Below are positions 35,737 to 47,017 of a stretch of DNA of 64,000 nucleotides, one piece after another. Source of the stretch: Cunninghamia lanceolata (Eukaryota > Streptophyta > Pinopsida > Cupressales > Cupressaceae); assembly GCA_027924645.1 (NCBI GenBank), contig BSBN01000445.1:3331001-3395000 (forward strand), written 5' to 3'. The stretch's first letter is position 1. Every line of letters starts with the position of its first letter. Below the pieces are notes generated by a model. That model saw nothing but the letters and a program-made list of their open reading frames with translations, had not been told where the DNA came from and searched no databases. The translations under genes were made by a program, and so were the position numbers.

Positions 35737-36810
35737 GCTTTAAAAGAATCAGTTGCCACTATTCATCATAATGTCCATAGGATTGGCAACATTGTAATGG
35801 AAAATAATGCTAAGATAAAAGATTCTGAGAATTCCCTAAAATAGCTACATACCAAGTTAGATCAGGTTTTGACTGCCTTACTCAAAAATGATGATGATTT
35901 GTCTACTCTGATCCACCTTGTACAACCCTTAGGGAATTAGATAGATAATGTCAATACTACTGTTATTTCTAGGTGTGATCATATAGATAATTCTTTAAAT
36001 GATTTAGCCCAGTCCTTGGATTAGTTTGTAATTAATGAACAAAAACTAGTCTCTCATGCTATTATGGCCCCATAACCTCTGCAATCCAAAGAAAAGAGAG
36101 CTGAGAAAATAACAGATTCAGTCTTAATGATGCAAACCACTTGTCCAGTCATCCCTTGGTATCTAGATATTGATCAGTTAGAAGACCCATATCATTTGAT
36201 CAATAAATGGATCAACACTTTCATTATCATAGCATCCTTGTCTGGAACCCCTCAAGAAAATATAGCAAAAATGGTTGTCACCTATTTCTAGGGTATCTTA
36301 GCTGATTGGTGGAATGGTATCTCTGATCATGAAAAAGAAGCCATAGTATTTCAAAATATTGTCATTACTACCGACACTGCTACTGGTCAGTAGTACCAAC
36401 AGCAATTTCCTGCTATGAACTGCCTGTTAGAATGGTTGACCGATGAGTTTTGTCCAGATTCTGTTTGTAGAAAAGAAAGACTTATGAAAGACATCTTATC
36501 TATGAAATGTTTTGACCTTAAGGATTTTAAGAATTATTCTATACATTTCAGACAATTGATTTATCAATTGAAAGATCTCAAAAAGATTGAATTTGTTAAA
36601 AGCAAATATCTTGAAGGTCTGCCCTACAACATTGCTGATCGTGTCATAAGATATCTTGAGATTAGAGAAATCTCTTTAGAAAACTCTCCTATTACTAATC
36701 TTATTCAGTATGCTAAAGATCAAATTCTCCAATTTATTGAAGAATGTAAATATCAGCAGAAATTTACTAATCATGAAGCTCAATGTATTGCTCCCTCTTT
36801 CATAGGGACT
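35737..36810 (+). pseudogene. EPRV segment D (inverted): coiled coil to capsid
   Basis: This plus-strand piece begins in the coiled coil (ESVATIHHNVHRIGN-like) and runs through the capsid to CIAPSFIGTY. Several TAG/TAA codons interrupt 35737-36400, and 36415-36810 is open. Its left joint shares ATCTTA with the movement protein of segment C, and its right joint shares GACTTATAG with segment E, which is on the other strand. Segment L (52187-53597) has the same left joint. Confidence 0.7.
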
Positions 36811-37147
36811 TATAGTTTCCTTTCAATGGTCGCCATCTACCATTTGTATAATATGACACTTCTTGTTCCTTATACCATTCAAGAGTCTCTACTCTTGAAA
36901 GTGTCTGTACCATATTACAAAAAGAATGGTCTATCTTTATGGATTTTCCCTTCTCTTTTTGCCTATGGAATCTAGATTCATTTTGAGGTGGTTCTGGACC
37001 TGTATTCAGAGGTTCATCTTCTACTTCAACATACAACTGGGCTTTTTTCTTAGAAGAACTACTGAAGGAAGATCTGGGATTAAGAAAAGATTCTTCAAAA
37101 GGATTATTATACTTCCTAGAGGATAGACTTCTAGGACTAATATTAAT
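36811..37147 (-). pseudogene. EPRV segment E: linker after the movement protein
   Basis: A Ser/Lys/Asn-rich linker (EESFLNPRSSFSSSSKKKAQ, WYKEQEVSYYTNGRW) continues the movement-protein frame after a TAG at 37148 that replaces a Gln codon. It ends at the inverted joint at 36810. Confidence 0.65.
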
Positions 37148-38068
37148 CTAATTTTTTTGTATCTCATGAACAGGGCGAGTGGCTTCTAACAACCTGGGTG
37201 CAACATGTTGCATCCAGTCAAGTTTCCAACATGCAGGGATTTCAATTGTATTGATATGCCCTTTTTGGAGTTGGACTTCTCCATGAAGGATTTTGGCATA
37301 TGGTAGGTTTTCCAATATATCTGGATTATTTGTATTCGTTATAGAATACAATACTTGAACTTGGACTAAAGCATATTTAAATTCCATAAACATATTTAAA
37401 CCATACAAGGAACTAAACACTCCCCAACAATTTAAAGAACCTTTTTTGAATTCCTGACATCCTTTATCCCTTGTGGCAATAGTAAGATTAGGATAATAGG
37501 TGAAACGGATATAATTTTTTGTAAGGTTGGATAGGCTAGACAAATGACAAGCATGAGAATAGTTGACTTGATGTCGATCACATAGAGCAAGATAAGAAAT
37601 AGGTTTAACATTGTGAGGGACACAGGAACCTATAAGGACCCTAATGGCACCAAAATGTACAAAATTGACATCTTTATGGCTTCTTATGTAATTAGTTTCT
37701 TCTAAAGGAAGAACAAACATCTTAGTTTGGAAAGTTTGTAAGGGATCATATTCAAGAGTTAACTCGACATTTTTCATTCGAGGAATCACAAAAGGCTTGA
37801 AAGTAGACTTAAATATGATATTCTTCAACAAACTAGGCTTTAAGGCACTCTTCTTATATACAGAATCAACTGTAAGAAGAGAAGGTCTATAATTACTTAC
37901 TTGCCTTTCTATAACATCTTTAGATGTGTCAATATTAGGGAATTCTTCAGCTATCAGATTACCTTTCATCACATTTTCCTGAGGAAGCTCAAACACTCCT
38001 TCAACGAATGCCTCATTCACCCTTTTGACTCCAGTATGAAGATGAGAAAATCCTTGAAATTCTACCAT
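37148..38068 (-). CDS. EPRV movement protein domain, 306-codon open frame
   Basis: 30K-type movement proteins enlarge plasmodesmata so that viral material can pass between plant cells. The ATG at 38068-38066 opens 306 uninterrupted codons. The central part fits the 30K family: VHFGAIRVLIGSCVP, then SYLALCDRH with the conserved Asp, LSSLSNLTKN, and FTYYPNLTIATRD. A long N-terminal arm (VFELPQENV, NIDTSKDVIERQVSNYRPS) and a C-terminal part (LHGEVQLQKGHINTIEIPAC) flank it. The terminating TAG stands where other copies read CAG, so the ancestral product was longer. Only about 30 bp of leader remains upstream before an artificial joint at 38098, with no promoter in place. Confidence 0.7.
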   Translation of the reverse strand: MVEFQGFSHLHTGVKRVNEAFVEGVFELPQENVMKGNLIAEEFPNIDTSKDVIERQVSNYRPSLLTVDSVYKKSALKPSLLKNIIFKSTFKPFVIPRMKNVELTLEYDPLQTFQTKMFVLPLEETNYIRSHKDVNFVHFGAIRVLIGSCVPHNVKPISYLALCDRHQVNYSHACHLSSLSNLTKNYIRFTYYPNLTIATRDKGCQEFKKGSLNCWGVFSSLYGLNMFMEFKYALVQVQVLYSITNTNNPDILENLPYAKILHGEVQLQKGHINTIEIPACWKLDWMQHVAPRLLEATRPVHEIQKN

Positions 38069-38098
38069 TTCTTTTAAGAAAGAGAATCTTGGTATATA

Positions 38099-38502
38099 TA
38101 TTCTTCTATAACAGGTTCATAAATATTGTCTTGAAGATAAAGGTCTTCTTTTTCATCAATAACATCCCACCACATGGTTGCGGCAAGGTCAGCATACACA
38201 GCTTTGACATCTTTGTTCTTACAGTGACAGTCAGGGGCTTTATGGCTAGCTTTATTGCAAATATAGCAGATAATTTGATTGCTCTGAGGATGTGGCTGAG
38301 ATTGCTTACGCATGTATTTATGCTTTGGAGCATACGAATGTTTTTTGGGAAAAGAGCACTTTTGGAAATTGAGTTGGTGTTTTTTATATTTCTTTCTTGC
38401 TTTGCATTGGGATTTAGTGAATGGATTACAGCCATAAGTCTCTATGAAAGAGGGAGCAATGCATTAAGCGTCATGCTTAGTAAATTTCTATTGATATTTA
38501 CA
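38099..38502 (-). pseudogene. EPRV segment F: capsid C-terminus with intact zinc knuckle
   Basis: This contains the only fully intact CCHC knuckle I saw in the cluster: CYICNKASHKAPDC (CX2CX4HX4C), within an open frame at 38074-38313, followed by the Trp-Trp-containing acidic start (WWDVIDEKEDLYLQDNIYEP). The capsid part upstream has stops. It is joined at 38098 to the movement-protein leader and at 38503 to a TRIM; both joints recur at 45257 and 45662. Confidence 0.7.
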
Positions 38503-38910
38503 TTAAGAACTACCATTGCACCAATACTTTGAGATGCTAGTGAATGGCACCTTGCTTGGCATTAAGGGGTAGAGGACTGGCTGGTTGGCACAGTGCACAA
38601 CCACCTAGCCTCAGGGACCCACCAACATACGTGGCCACACAGGATCACTGTGCAGGTCAGGATCACAACGTCGTCATTACACCCACCACGCTCCATCGAG
38701 AATCAAACCTGAGACCTTGGCTCTGATACCATTAAGAAGTACCATTGTGCCAAAACCTTGAGATGTTAGTGAATGGCGCCTTGCTTGGCATTAAGGGGTA
38801 GAGGACTAGTTGGTTGGCACAGTGCATAGCCACCCAGCCTCAGGGACCCACCAGTGTGCGTGGCCACACAGGATCACTATGCAGGTTAGGATTACAACGG
38901 GGTCATTACA
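38503..38910 (-). mobile_element. TRIM element, complete (LTR-50 bp-LTR)
   Basis: Two LTRs of about 178 bp flank a 50-bp interior. On the minus strand each LTR starts TGTAATGAC and ends GTAGTTCTTAA. The interior starts with TGGTATCAGAGCCAAGGTCT (Met-tRNA primer site) and ends with the purine-rich GGAGCGTGGTGGG next to the LTR. No target duplication is visible: the flanks are viral capsid (left) and protease (right), which are not adjacent in the virus. Confidence 0.8.
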
Positions 38911-39914
38911 CCGTATATCTGTCTATGAAATTGCCTCCTAACAAGATATCTACTGGCATTTGCTTCATTGCAAAGAAATCACATTTAAACTTCTTGCCTT
39001 CAAATTGCAGTGGCTGTTGATGACTATACTTATCATAGATAAATTTGTTTTCTTAGACATCACAAGCAGTATAAGCAATTTTCTAAGTTAATTGCTCCTA
39101 ATTTCTTAGTATAGGTTCTTTGCAAAATGATAAAGATGCACCAGTATCAACTTGGGCATCATCTTGTTTCCCATTGATGGTAACAGTAATATATTGGGAA
39201 AATTTACCAGTTAGTAGATGTACTAAATAAGAAGGTTCAAGCTGAGGTTTTGGATCTGGTAAGACAGACATGACTAGCTTGACTTTACTTGGATTAGCCA
39301 TTGTTTTGGGTAATTCTGGTTCAGGTTCTTCTTCATACAATTCTTGAATTTGTTCCTAGAACTCAGAATGATCTAGAAATGGATATGAGGAGGATGATAG
39401 CAAATCCTCATCTGGTGGATAAAAAGGAGTGGAACACGGCTGGCAAACTTGTGGAGTATAAACATTTTGTTGTTGGAAGGAGAAATCAGCTAAGGCTTTT
39501 ATAACGGAATCCTCTTTAGGTTGTTTCCTGCTATATTTTCTATCTTTTCTTTCAGTAGTGATGATAGGGAAATCAGTAGAAAATACTTGAACTTGTTCAG
39601 GAATAAATTGACAAGGCATAGATGTATTTACTGCAGGAGGTCTAAACATAGGAGGATACCTAGACTGTTCTTAGACAAAGGATGGCTGTGGTAGATCTGG
39701 CTGGTAGAAATCTCTATGGAATGAATTTCTTCTTCTTCCTCTGCCTTTATTTCTCCATCTTTGATTCATCATGACTGTTGGTTCTTCATAGTAAGAATCT
39801 TCAAGCTGTTGTTCTGCTTCAAGAAGAGTATCAGCAAGATCTTCTAAGGCATCTGCATCTTCATCTTCATATTCATATTCTTCTATAATAGGTTCATAAA
39901 TATTGTCTTGAAGA
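38911..39914 (-). pseudogene. EPRV segment G: acidic region, linker, protease
   Basis: The protease N-terminal half keeps DAQVDTGASLSFC in an open frame (39098-39340), while the second half (38911-39090) has stops. The linker is open at 39356-39649 and the acidic block lies at 39790-39914. It starts abruptly at the TRIM and ends at the acidic-RNase H joint. Confidence 0.7.
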
Positions 39915-42183
39915 TCTAGGATTTTGCATGTAAACTCTTGGGAAAGAAGGTCGACTAAGCATATCTGCTACTACATTATCTTTTCCAGAAATATGCTGGT
40001 CTTCATATTTGTGTAAATTTAAGTATTCCTACCAGCACAGATATTTACCACAACCATCTTTTCTACCATGGTTCTTTTCTTTGAAATTGAGAAACCTGGT
40101 ACAGTCTATTCTGATAATAAAATGTTTCAAATGAATGAGCTTTAAAGCAAATTTCTTCAGATTTTTAATTACACTATAGATTTCTTTGTCTGAAGAAATC
40201 CATTTTTTAACATCTTGGGGGAAATAGCCACTAGCATATTCAGAAGTGAATTTGACACCATCCTTGATGAAACATAAATGTCCTCCCCATGCATATTAGA
40301 AGCATCTGTATACAAAATAAAATTATCAGTAGTAGGAACATGAAGAACATGCAAATTATGTACCTTTTGCTGGATGATTTTAACAACATCTGTATGTTGT
40401 TGAGACCATTGTGGCTTCTTTTTTGTAAGAAGCTGCTGTAGTGGTTCATGATCAAAACTTGCACCTAGATAGAAGTTATTTACATATTTCAAAATACCTA
40501 AAAATCCTTGCAGCTCCTTTGTATTTAATGGAGGCTGAAATTCAAGGATCTTTGACTTAATATGTGGTTGAACCTCAAGTTGTCCACCCTTAACAATCAT
40601 ACCTAAAAACTTATAGGAATTAGTGCACCATTATATTTTAGAGAGGGACAGAACAATCCCAAAATTTAATACTAAACTTTAAAAAGTTTCTAGATGAGAT
40701 CTATGCTCATCAAAGTTTTTGCTAAAGATTAAGATGTTATCAATGTAAATAGAAAGAAAATCTTCACAGCCACAAAAGATTTTATCCATCCTTTCTTGGA
40801 AGTATGCTGGTACGTTCATCAGGCCAAATGGCATGACTCTCCATTCATAGTGTCCAAAAGGATAGCTGAAGGCAGTTTTGTACTGATCATCTTCTTTGAC
40901 ATGAATTTGATAAAATCTTGATTTACAGTCAAATTGAGAAAATATTTTAGAGTTATCTACCTTCTCAAGCAAGTATGATTTATCAAGAATTGGATAAGGA
41001 AATGGAAGAGTAATGACATTTAATGGTCTATAATTAATAACCATTCTTTTCTTGTTTCTCCTTTTCTCAGCTTCTTTGCAAACAATAAAAGCATAGTAAT
41101 TATATTCAGACTGAGAATGTTTCATATACTTCCCTTTTTCAATTCTTCAATTGCCTGGGATATAGCTGGATAGTCATGAGCAGGAATTGGTATTCTTTTT
41201 CCTGTCTTTATCTTCCCTCCATGTTGAAGTCTGATTTCCATCTCAGGCATTTCTTTTTCCCATAATTTTTGAGGATCATCTGAGCAGACTGCTTCAATGA
41301 GTGTTGCTTTTAACTCCAGTAGTCGTTCTATTGTCTGGATCCTGTGAATGGCTGGATATTTCTCAGAAACATATATTAGCCTTAGAGTGCTAATCTTTTC
41401 TCCATTAAGAGTAAACATAATACTCTTTCTTGTACATCCATATGGTGTATATCTGTCTATGAAATTTCCTCCTAACAAGACATCTACTAGCATTTTCTTC
41501 ATTGCAAAGAAATCACATTTAAACTAGTTGCCATCAACTTGCAGTGGATGTTGATGACTATACTTATCACAAATAAATTTGTTTCTTTGGACATCACAAG
41601 TAGTATAAGTAGTTTTTTGAGTTAACTACTCCTAATTTCTTAGTATAGGTTCTTCGCAAAATGATAAAGATGCACCAGTATCAACTTGGGCATCATATTG
41701 TTTCCCATTGATGGTAAAAATAATATATTGGGAAAATTTACCAGTAAGTAGATGTACTAAATAATAAGGTTCAAGCTAAGGTTTTGGATCTGGTAAGATG
41801 GACATGACTAGCTTGACTTTACTTGGATCAGCCATTGTTTTGGGTAATTCTAGTTCAAGTTCTTCTTCGTATAATTCTTGAAGTTGTTCCTGGAACTCAG
41901 ATTGGTCTGGAAATGGATATGAGGAGGATGAAGGGAAATCTTCATTTGGTGGATAAAAAGGGGTGGAACATGGCTGGCAAACTTGTGGAGTATAAACATT
42001 TTGTTGTTGGAAGGAGAAATCAGCTAAGGCTTTTGTAATGGAATCCTCTTTAGGTTGTTTCCTGCTATATTTTTTGTCTTTTCTTTCAGTAGTGATGATA
42101 GGGAAATCAGTAGAAAAGACTTGAACTTGTTCAGGAATAAACTGACAAGGCATAGATGTATTTATTGTAGGAGGCCTAAACAT
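39915..42183 (-). pseudogene. EPRV segment H: linker, protease, RT, RNase H
   Basis: RNase H/connection at 40169-40600 has a frameshift just after ILYTDASN. RT at 40679-41125 has YIDNIL instead of YIDDIL. Protease C-terminal half at 41122-41502 (VLLGGNFIDRYTPYGC) and linker at 41776-42183 follow. The sequence is almost the same as segments C and K, including the YIDN change, which points to duplication of one integrated copy. Confidence 0.75.
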
Positions 42184-43960
42184 AGGAGAATACCTAGACT
42201 ATTCTTGGACAAACGAGATTTGGCTGGTAGAAATCTGTATAGAATGAATTTCTTCCTCTTCCTTTGCCTTTATTTCTTCATCTCTGATCCATCATAACTG
42301 TTGGTTCTTCATAGTAAGAATCTTCGAGCTGTTGTTCTACTTCAAGAAGATTATCAACAAGATCTTCTAAGGCACTTGCATCTTCATCTTCATACTCATA
42401 TTCTTCTATAACAGGTTCATAAATATTGTCTTGAAGATAAAGGTCTTCTTCTTCATCAATAACCTCCCACCATGCAACTGCGGTAGGGTCAGTATATATA
42501 ACTCTGACAGCTTTGTTCTTACAGTGACAGTTAGGGGCTTTATGGCTAGGTTTATTGCAAATATAACATATAATTTGATTGCTCTGAGGACGTGGCTGAG
42601 ATCAATTACGCATGTACTTATGCTTTGGAGCATAGGAATTTTTTTGGGAAAAGAGCACTTTTGGAAATTGAGTTGGCACTTTTTATATTTTTTCCATACT
42701 TTGTGTTCGGATTTAGTCAATGGATTATAGCCATAAGTCTCTATGAAAGAGGGAGTATTGCGTTGAGCTTCATGCTTAGTAAATTTCTGTTGATATTTAC
42801 ATTCTTCATTAAATTGGAGAATTTGATCTTTATCATACTAAATAAGATCAATAATAGGAGAGCTTTCTAAAGAGATTTCTCTAATCTCAAGATATCTTAT
42901 GAGACGATCAGCAATGTTGTAGGGCAGACCTTCAAGATATTTGCTTTTAGCAAATTCAATCTTTTTGGGATCTTTTAATTGATAAATCAATTGTATGAAA
43001 TGTATAGAATAATTCTTAAAATCCTTAAGGTCACAACATTTCATAGATAAGATGTCTTTCATAAGTCTTTCTTTTCTACAAATAGATTCTAGACAAAACT
43101 CATCAGTCAACCATTCTAATAGGCAGTTCATAGCAGGAAGTTGTTATTGGTGCTGTTGACTAGTAGTAGTGTCGGTAGTCATGAAAATATTTGAAACACT
43201 CTAGCTTCTTTTTCATAATTAGAGATACAATTCCACCAATCAGCTAAGATACCCTAGAAATAGGTGACATCCATTTTTACTATATTTTATTGAGGGGTTC
43301 TAGACAAGGATGCTATGATAATGAAAGTGTTGGTCCATTTATTGATCAAATGATATGGGTCTTCTAATTGATCAATATCTATATACCAGGGGGTGACTAG
43401 ACAAGTGGTTTGCATCATTAAGACTTAATCTGTTATTTTCTTAGTTCTCTTTTCTTTGGACTACAGAGGTTGTGGGACCATAATAGCATGGGAGACTGGT
43501 TTTTGTTCATTATTTACCAACCAATCCAAGGACTGGGCTAAATCATTTAAATAATTATCTATATGATCACACCTAGAAATAACAGTAGTATTGACATTAT
43601 CTATCTGATTCCCTAAGGGTTGTACAAGGGGAATCAGAGTTTTCAAATCATCATCATTTTTGTGTAAGTCAGTCAAAACTTGATCTGACTTGGTATGCAG
43701 CTATTTCAGAGAATTCTCAGAATATTTTATCTTAGCATTATTTTCCATTACAATGTTGCCAATCCTATGGACATTATGATGAATAGTCTAAACTGATTCT
43801 TTTAAAGCTAAGATATCTTGACAAAAATCATCTACATTTTACTGCAGATGAGCACAAAACCTTGTGATATAATTCCTCTATTTAAATTATAGAGAAGGTT
43901 CCTTTTCTTCAGGAGTTTTAGTTTGAAAAGCATACTAAAACATACTTATCTGACCATCCG
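42184..43960 (-). pseudogene. EPRV segment H: coiled coil, capsid, zinc region
   Basis: The coiled coil and capsid start are at 43461-43676 (open, 71 codons) with a stop-filled stretch to 43960. Capsid second half is at 42838-43131 (MNCLLEWLTDEFCLESICRK), then the basic/zinc and acidic regions to 42300. Stops at 43255 and around 43430 are of the TAG/TAA type. Confidence 0.65.
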
Positions 43961-45257
43961 CAGAGTCATAGTTTCCTTTCAATGGTGGCCATCTACTGTT
44001 TGTATAATATGACACTTCTTGTTCCTTATACCATTCAAGAGTCTCTACTCTTGGAAGTGTCTGTACCATATTACAGAAAGGATGGTCTATGTTTATGGCT
44101 TTTCCCTTCTCTTTTTGCCTATGGCATCTAGATTCATTTTGAGATGGTTCTAGACCTGTATTCAGAGCTTCATCTTCTACTTCAACATACAACTGGGCTT
44201 TTTTCTTAGAAGAACTGCTGAAGGAAGATTTGGGAGTAGCAAAAGATTCTTCAAAAGGATTATTATACCTCCTAGAGGATAGACTTCTAGGAATAATATT
44301 AATCTGATTTTGTTGTATCTCATGAACAGGGCGAGTGGCTTCTAACAACCTAGATACGACATGTTGCATCTAGTCAAGTTTCCAACCTACAGGGATTTCA
44401 ATTGTATTGATATGCCCTTTCTGGAGTTGGACTTCTCCATGAAGGGTTTTGGCATATGGCAGGTTTTCCAATATATCTGGATTATTTGCATTCGTCATAG
44501 AATAAAATACTTGAACTTTGACTGAAGCATATTTAAATTTCCCAAACATATTTAGATGATACAAGGAACTAAACACTCCCCAGCAATTTAAAGAACCTTT
44601 TTTGACTTCCTGACATTCTTTATCCCTTGCGGCAATAGTAAGATTAGGATAATAGGTGAAACAGACAAATTTTTTTGTAAGCCTAGATAGGCTAGACAAC
44701 TGACAAGCATGAGAATAGTCAGCTTGACGTCGATCACACAAAGCAAGATAAGAAACATGTTTAATTTTGGCAGGGACACATGAACCTATAAGGACCCTAA
44801 TGGCACCAAATTGTAAAAAATTAACTTCCTTATGGCTTCTTATATAATCAATTTCTTCTGAAGGAAGAACATACAACATCTTAGTTTGGAAAGTTTGTAA
44901 GGGATCATATTCAAGAGTTAACTCGACATTTTTCTTTAGAGGAATCACAAAAGGCTTGAAAGTAGACTTAAATATGATATTCTTCAACAAACTAGGCTTT
45001 AAGGCACTCTTCTTATATACAAAATCAATTGTATGAAGAGGACGTCTATAATTACTTACTTGCCTTTCTATAACATCTTTAGATGTGTCGATATTAGGGA
45101 CTTCTTCAGCTATCAAATTACCTTCCATTACATTTTCCTGAGGAAGCTCGAACACTCCTTCAATGAATGCCTCATTCACCCTTTCGACTCTAGTATGAGG
45201 ATGAGAAAATCCTTGAAATTCTGCCATTTCTTTTAAGAAAGAGAAGCTTGGTATATA
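43961..45257 (-). pseudogene. EPRV segment H: movement protein and linker
   Basis: The ATG at 45227-45225 opens 285 codons of movement protein (FGAIRVLIGSCVP, SYLALCDRRQ, FTYYPNLTIAARD) that end at 44370 with TAG where the parallel copies read TGG (Trp). The same frame goes on for 144 codons of Ser/Lys-rich linker (43935-44369) to another TAG that segment A reads as CAG. The leader is cut at 45257 by the same joint as at 38098. Confidence 0.7.
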
Positions 45258-45661
45258 TATTCTTCTATAACAGGTTCATAAATATTGTCATCAAGATAAA
45301 GGTCTTCTTTTTCATCAATAACATCCCACCACGCGGTTGCGGCAGGGTCAGCATACACAGCTTTGACATCTTTGTTCTTATAGTGACAGTCAGGGGCTTT
45401 ATGGCTAGCTTTATTGCAAATATAGCAGATAATTTGATTGCTCTAAGGACGTGGCTAAGATTGCTTACGCATGTACTTATGCTTTGGAGCATAGGAATGT
45501 TTTTTGGGAAAAAAGCACTTTTGGAAATTGAGTTGGTGTTTTTTATATTTCTTTCATGCTTTGCACTAGGATTTAGTGAATGGATTACAGCCATAAGTCT
45601 CTATGAAAGAGGGAGCAATGCGTTGAGCTTCATGCTTAGTAAATTTCTATTGATATTTAAA
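45258..45661 (-). pseudogene. EPRV segment I: capsid C-terminus/zinc region
   Basis: This is the duplicate of segment F, lying between the movement-protein leader joint (45257) and a TRIM (45662). The zinc-knuckle region carries stops, including TAG near 45440. Confidence 0.65.
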
Positions 45662-46051
45662 TTAAGAACTACCATTGCACCAAAACTTTGAGATGTTAGC
45701 GAATGGCACCTTGCTTGGCATTAAGGGGTAGAGGACTGGCTGGTTGGCACAGTGCATAGCCACCTAGCCTCAGGGACCCACCAACGTACGTGGCCACATA
45801 GGATCACTGTGCAAGTCAGGATCATAACGGGGTCATTACACCCACCAAGCTCCGCTGAGAATCAAACCTGAGACCTTGGCTCTGATACCATTAAGAAGTA
45901 CCATTGTGCCAAAACCTCGAGATGTTAGTGAATGGCACCTTGCTTGGTGTTAAGGGGTAGAGAACTAGCTGGTTGGCACAGTGCATAGCCACCCATCCTC
46001 ATGGACCCACCAGTGTGCGTGGCCACATAGGATTACAATGGGGTCATTACA
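45662..46051 (-). mobile_element. TRIM element, second LTR shortened
   Basis: The structure and both viral flanks are the same as at 38503-38910, 7159 bp away. The LTR nearer 46051 lacks about 18 bp (the ATCACTGTGCAGGTCAG part). The shared flanks show that it was copied along with the surrounding viral sequence rather than inserted independently. Confidence 0.8.
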
Positions 46052-47017
46052 CCATATATCTATCTATGAAATTCCCTCCTAACAAGACATCTACTGGCAT
46101 TTGCTTCATTGCAAAGAAATCACATTTAAACTTCTTGCCTTCAACTTGCAGTGGGTGTTGATGACTATACTTATCACAGATAAATTTGTTTTCTTAGACA
46201 TCACAAGTAGTATAAGCAATTTTCTAAGTTAATTGATCCCAATTTCTTAGTATAGGTTCTTTGCAAAATGATAAAGATGCACCAGTATCAACTTGGGCAT
46301 CATACTGTTTCCCATTGATGGTAACAATAATATATTGGGAAAACCTACCAGCTAGTAGATGTACTAAATAAGAAGGTTCAAGCTGAGGTTTTGGATCTGG
46401 TAAGACATACATGACTAGCTTGACTTTACTTGGATTAGCCATTGTTTTGGGTAATTCTAGTTCAGGTTCTTCTTCATACAATTCTTGAATTTGTTCCTGG
46501 AACTTAGAATGGTCTAGAAATGGATATGAGGAGGATGATAGCAAATCCTCATCTGGTGGATAAAAAGGAGTGGAACATGGCTGGCAAACTTGTAGAGTTT
46601 AAACATTTTGTTGTTGGAAGGAGAAATCAGCTAAGGCTTTTGTAATGGAATCCTCTTTAGGTTGTTTCCTGCTATATTTTCTATCTTTTCTTTCAGTAGT
46701 GATGATAGGGAAATCAGTAGAAAATACTTGAACTTGTTCAAGAATAAATTCACAAGGCATAGATGTATTTACTGTAGGAGGTCTAAACATGAGAGGATAC
46801 CTAGACTATTCTTGGACAAAGGATGGTTGTGGTAGATCTGGCTGGTAGAAATCTCTATGGAATGAATTTCTTCTTCTTCCTCTACCTTTATTTCTCCATC
46901 TTTGATTCATCGTGACTATTGGTTCTTCATAGTAAGCAAGATCTTCTAAGGCATCTGCATCTTCATCTTCATATTCATATTCTTCTATAATAGGTTCATA
47001 AATATTGTCATGAAGAT
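46052..47017 (-). pseudogene. EPRV segment J: acidic region, linker, protease
   Basis: This is the duplicate of segment G. The protease keeps DAQVDTGASLSFC in an open frame at 46224-46544. The linker is open at 46599-46790, after a stop near 46600. The acidic block at 46937-47017 has lost about 40 bp compared with 39790-39914. Confidence 0.7.

Noticed and set aside
38503..38910. TRIM interior taken as a tRNA gene or tRNA-derived SINE because of its B-box-like GGTTTGATTC
   Set aside because: There is no A box or cloverleaf, and the bracketing direct repeats with primer site and purine tract fit a TRIM.
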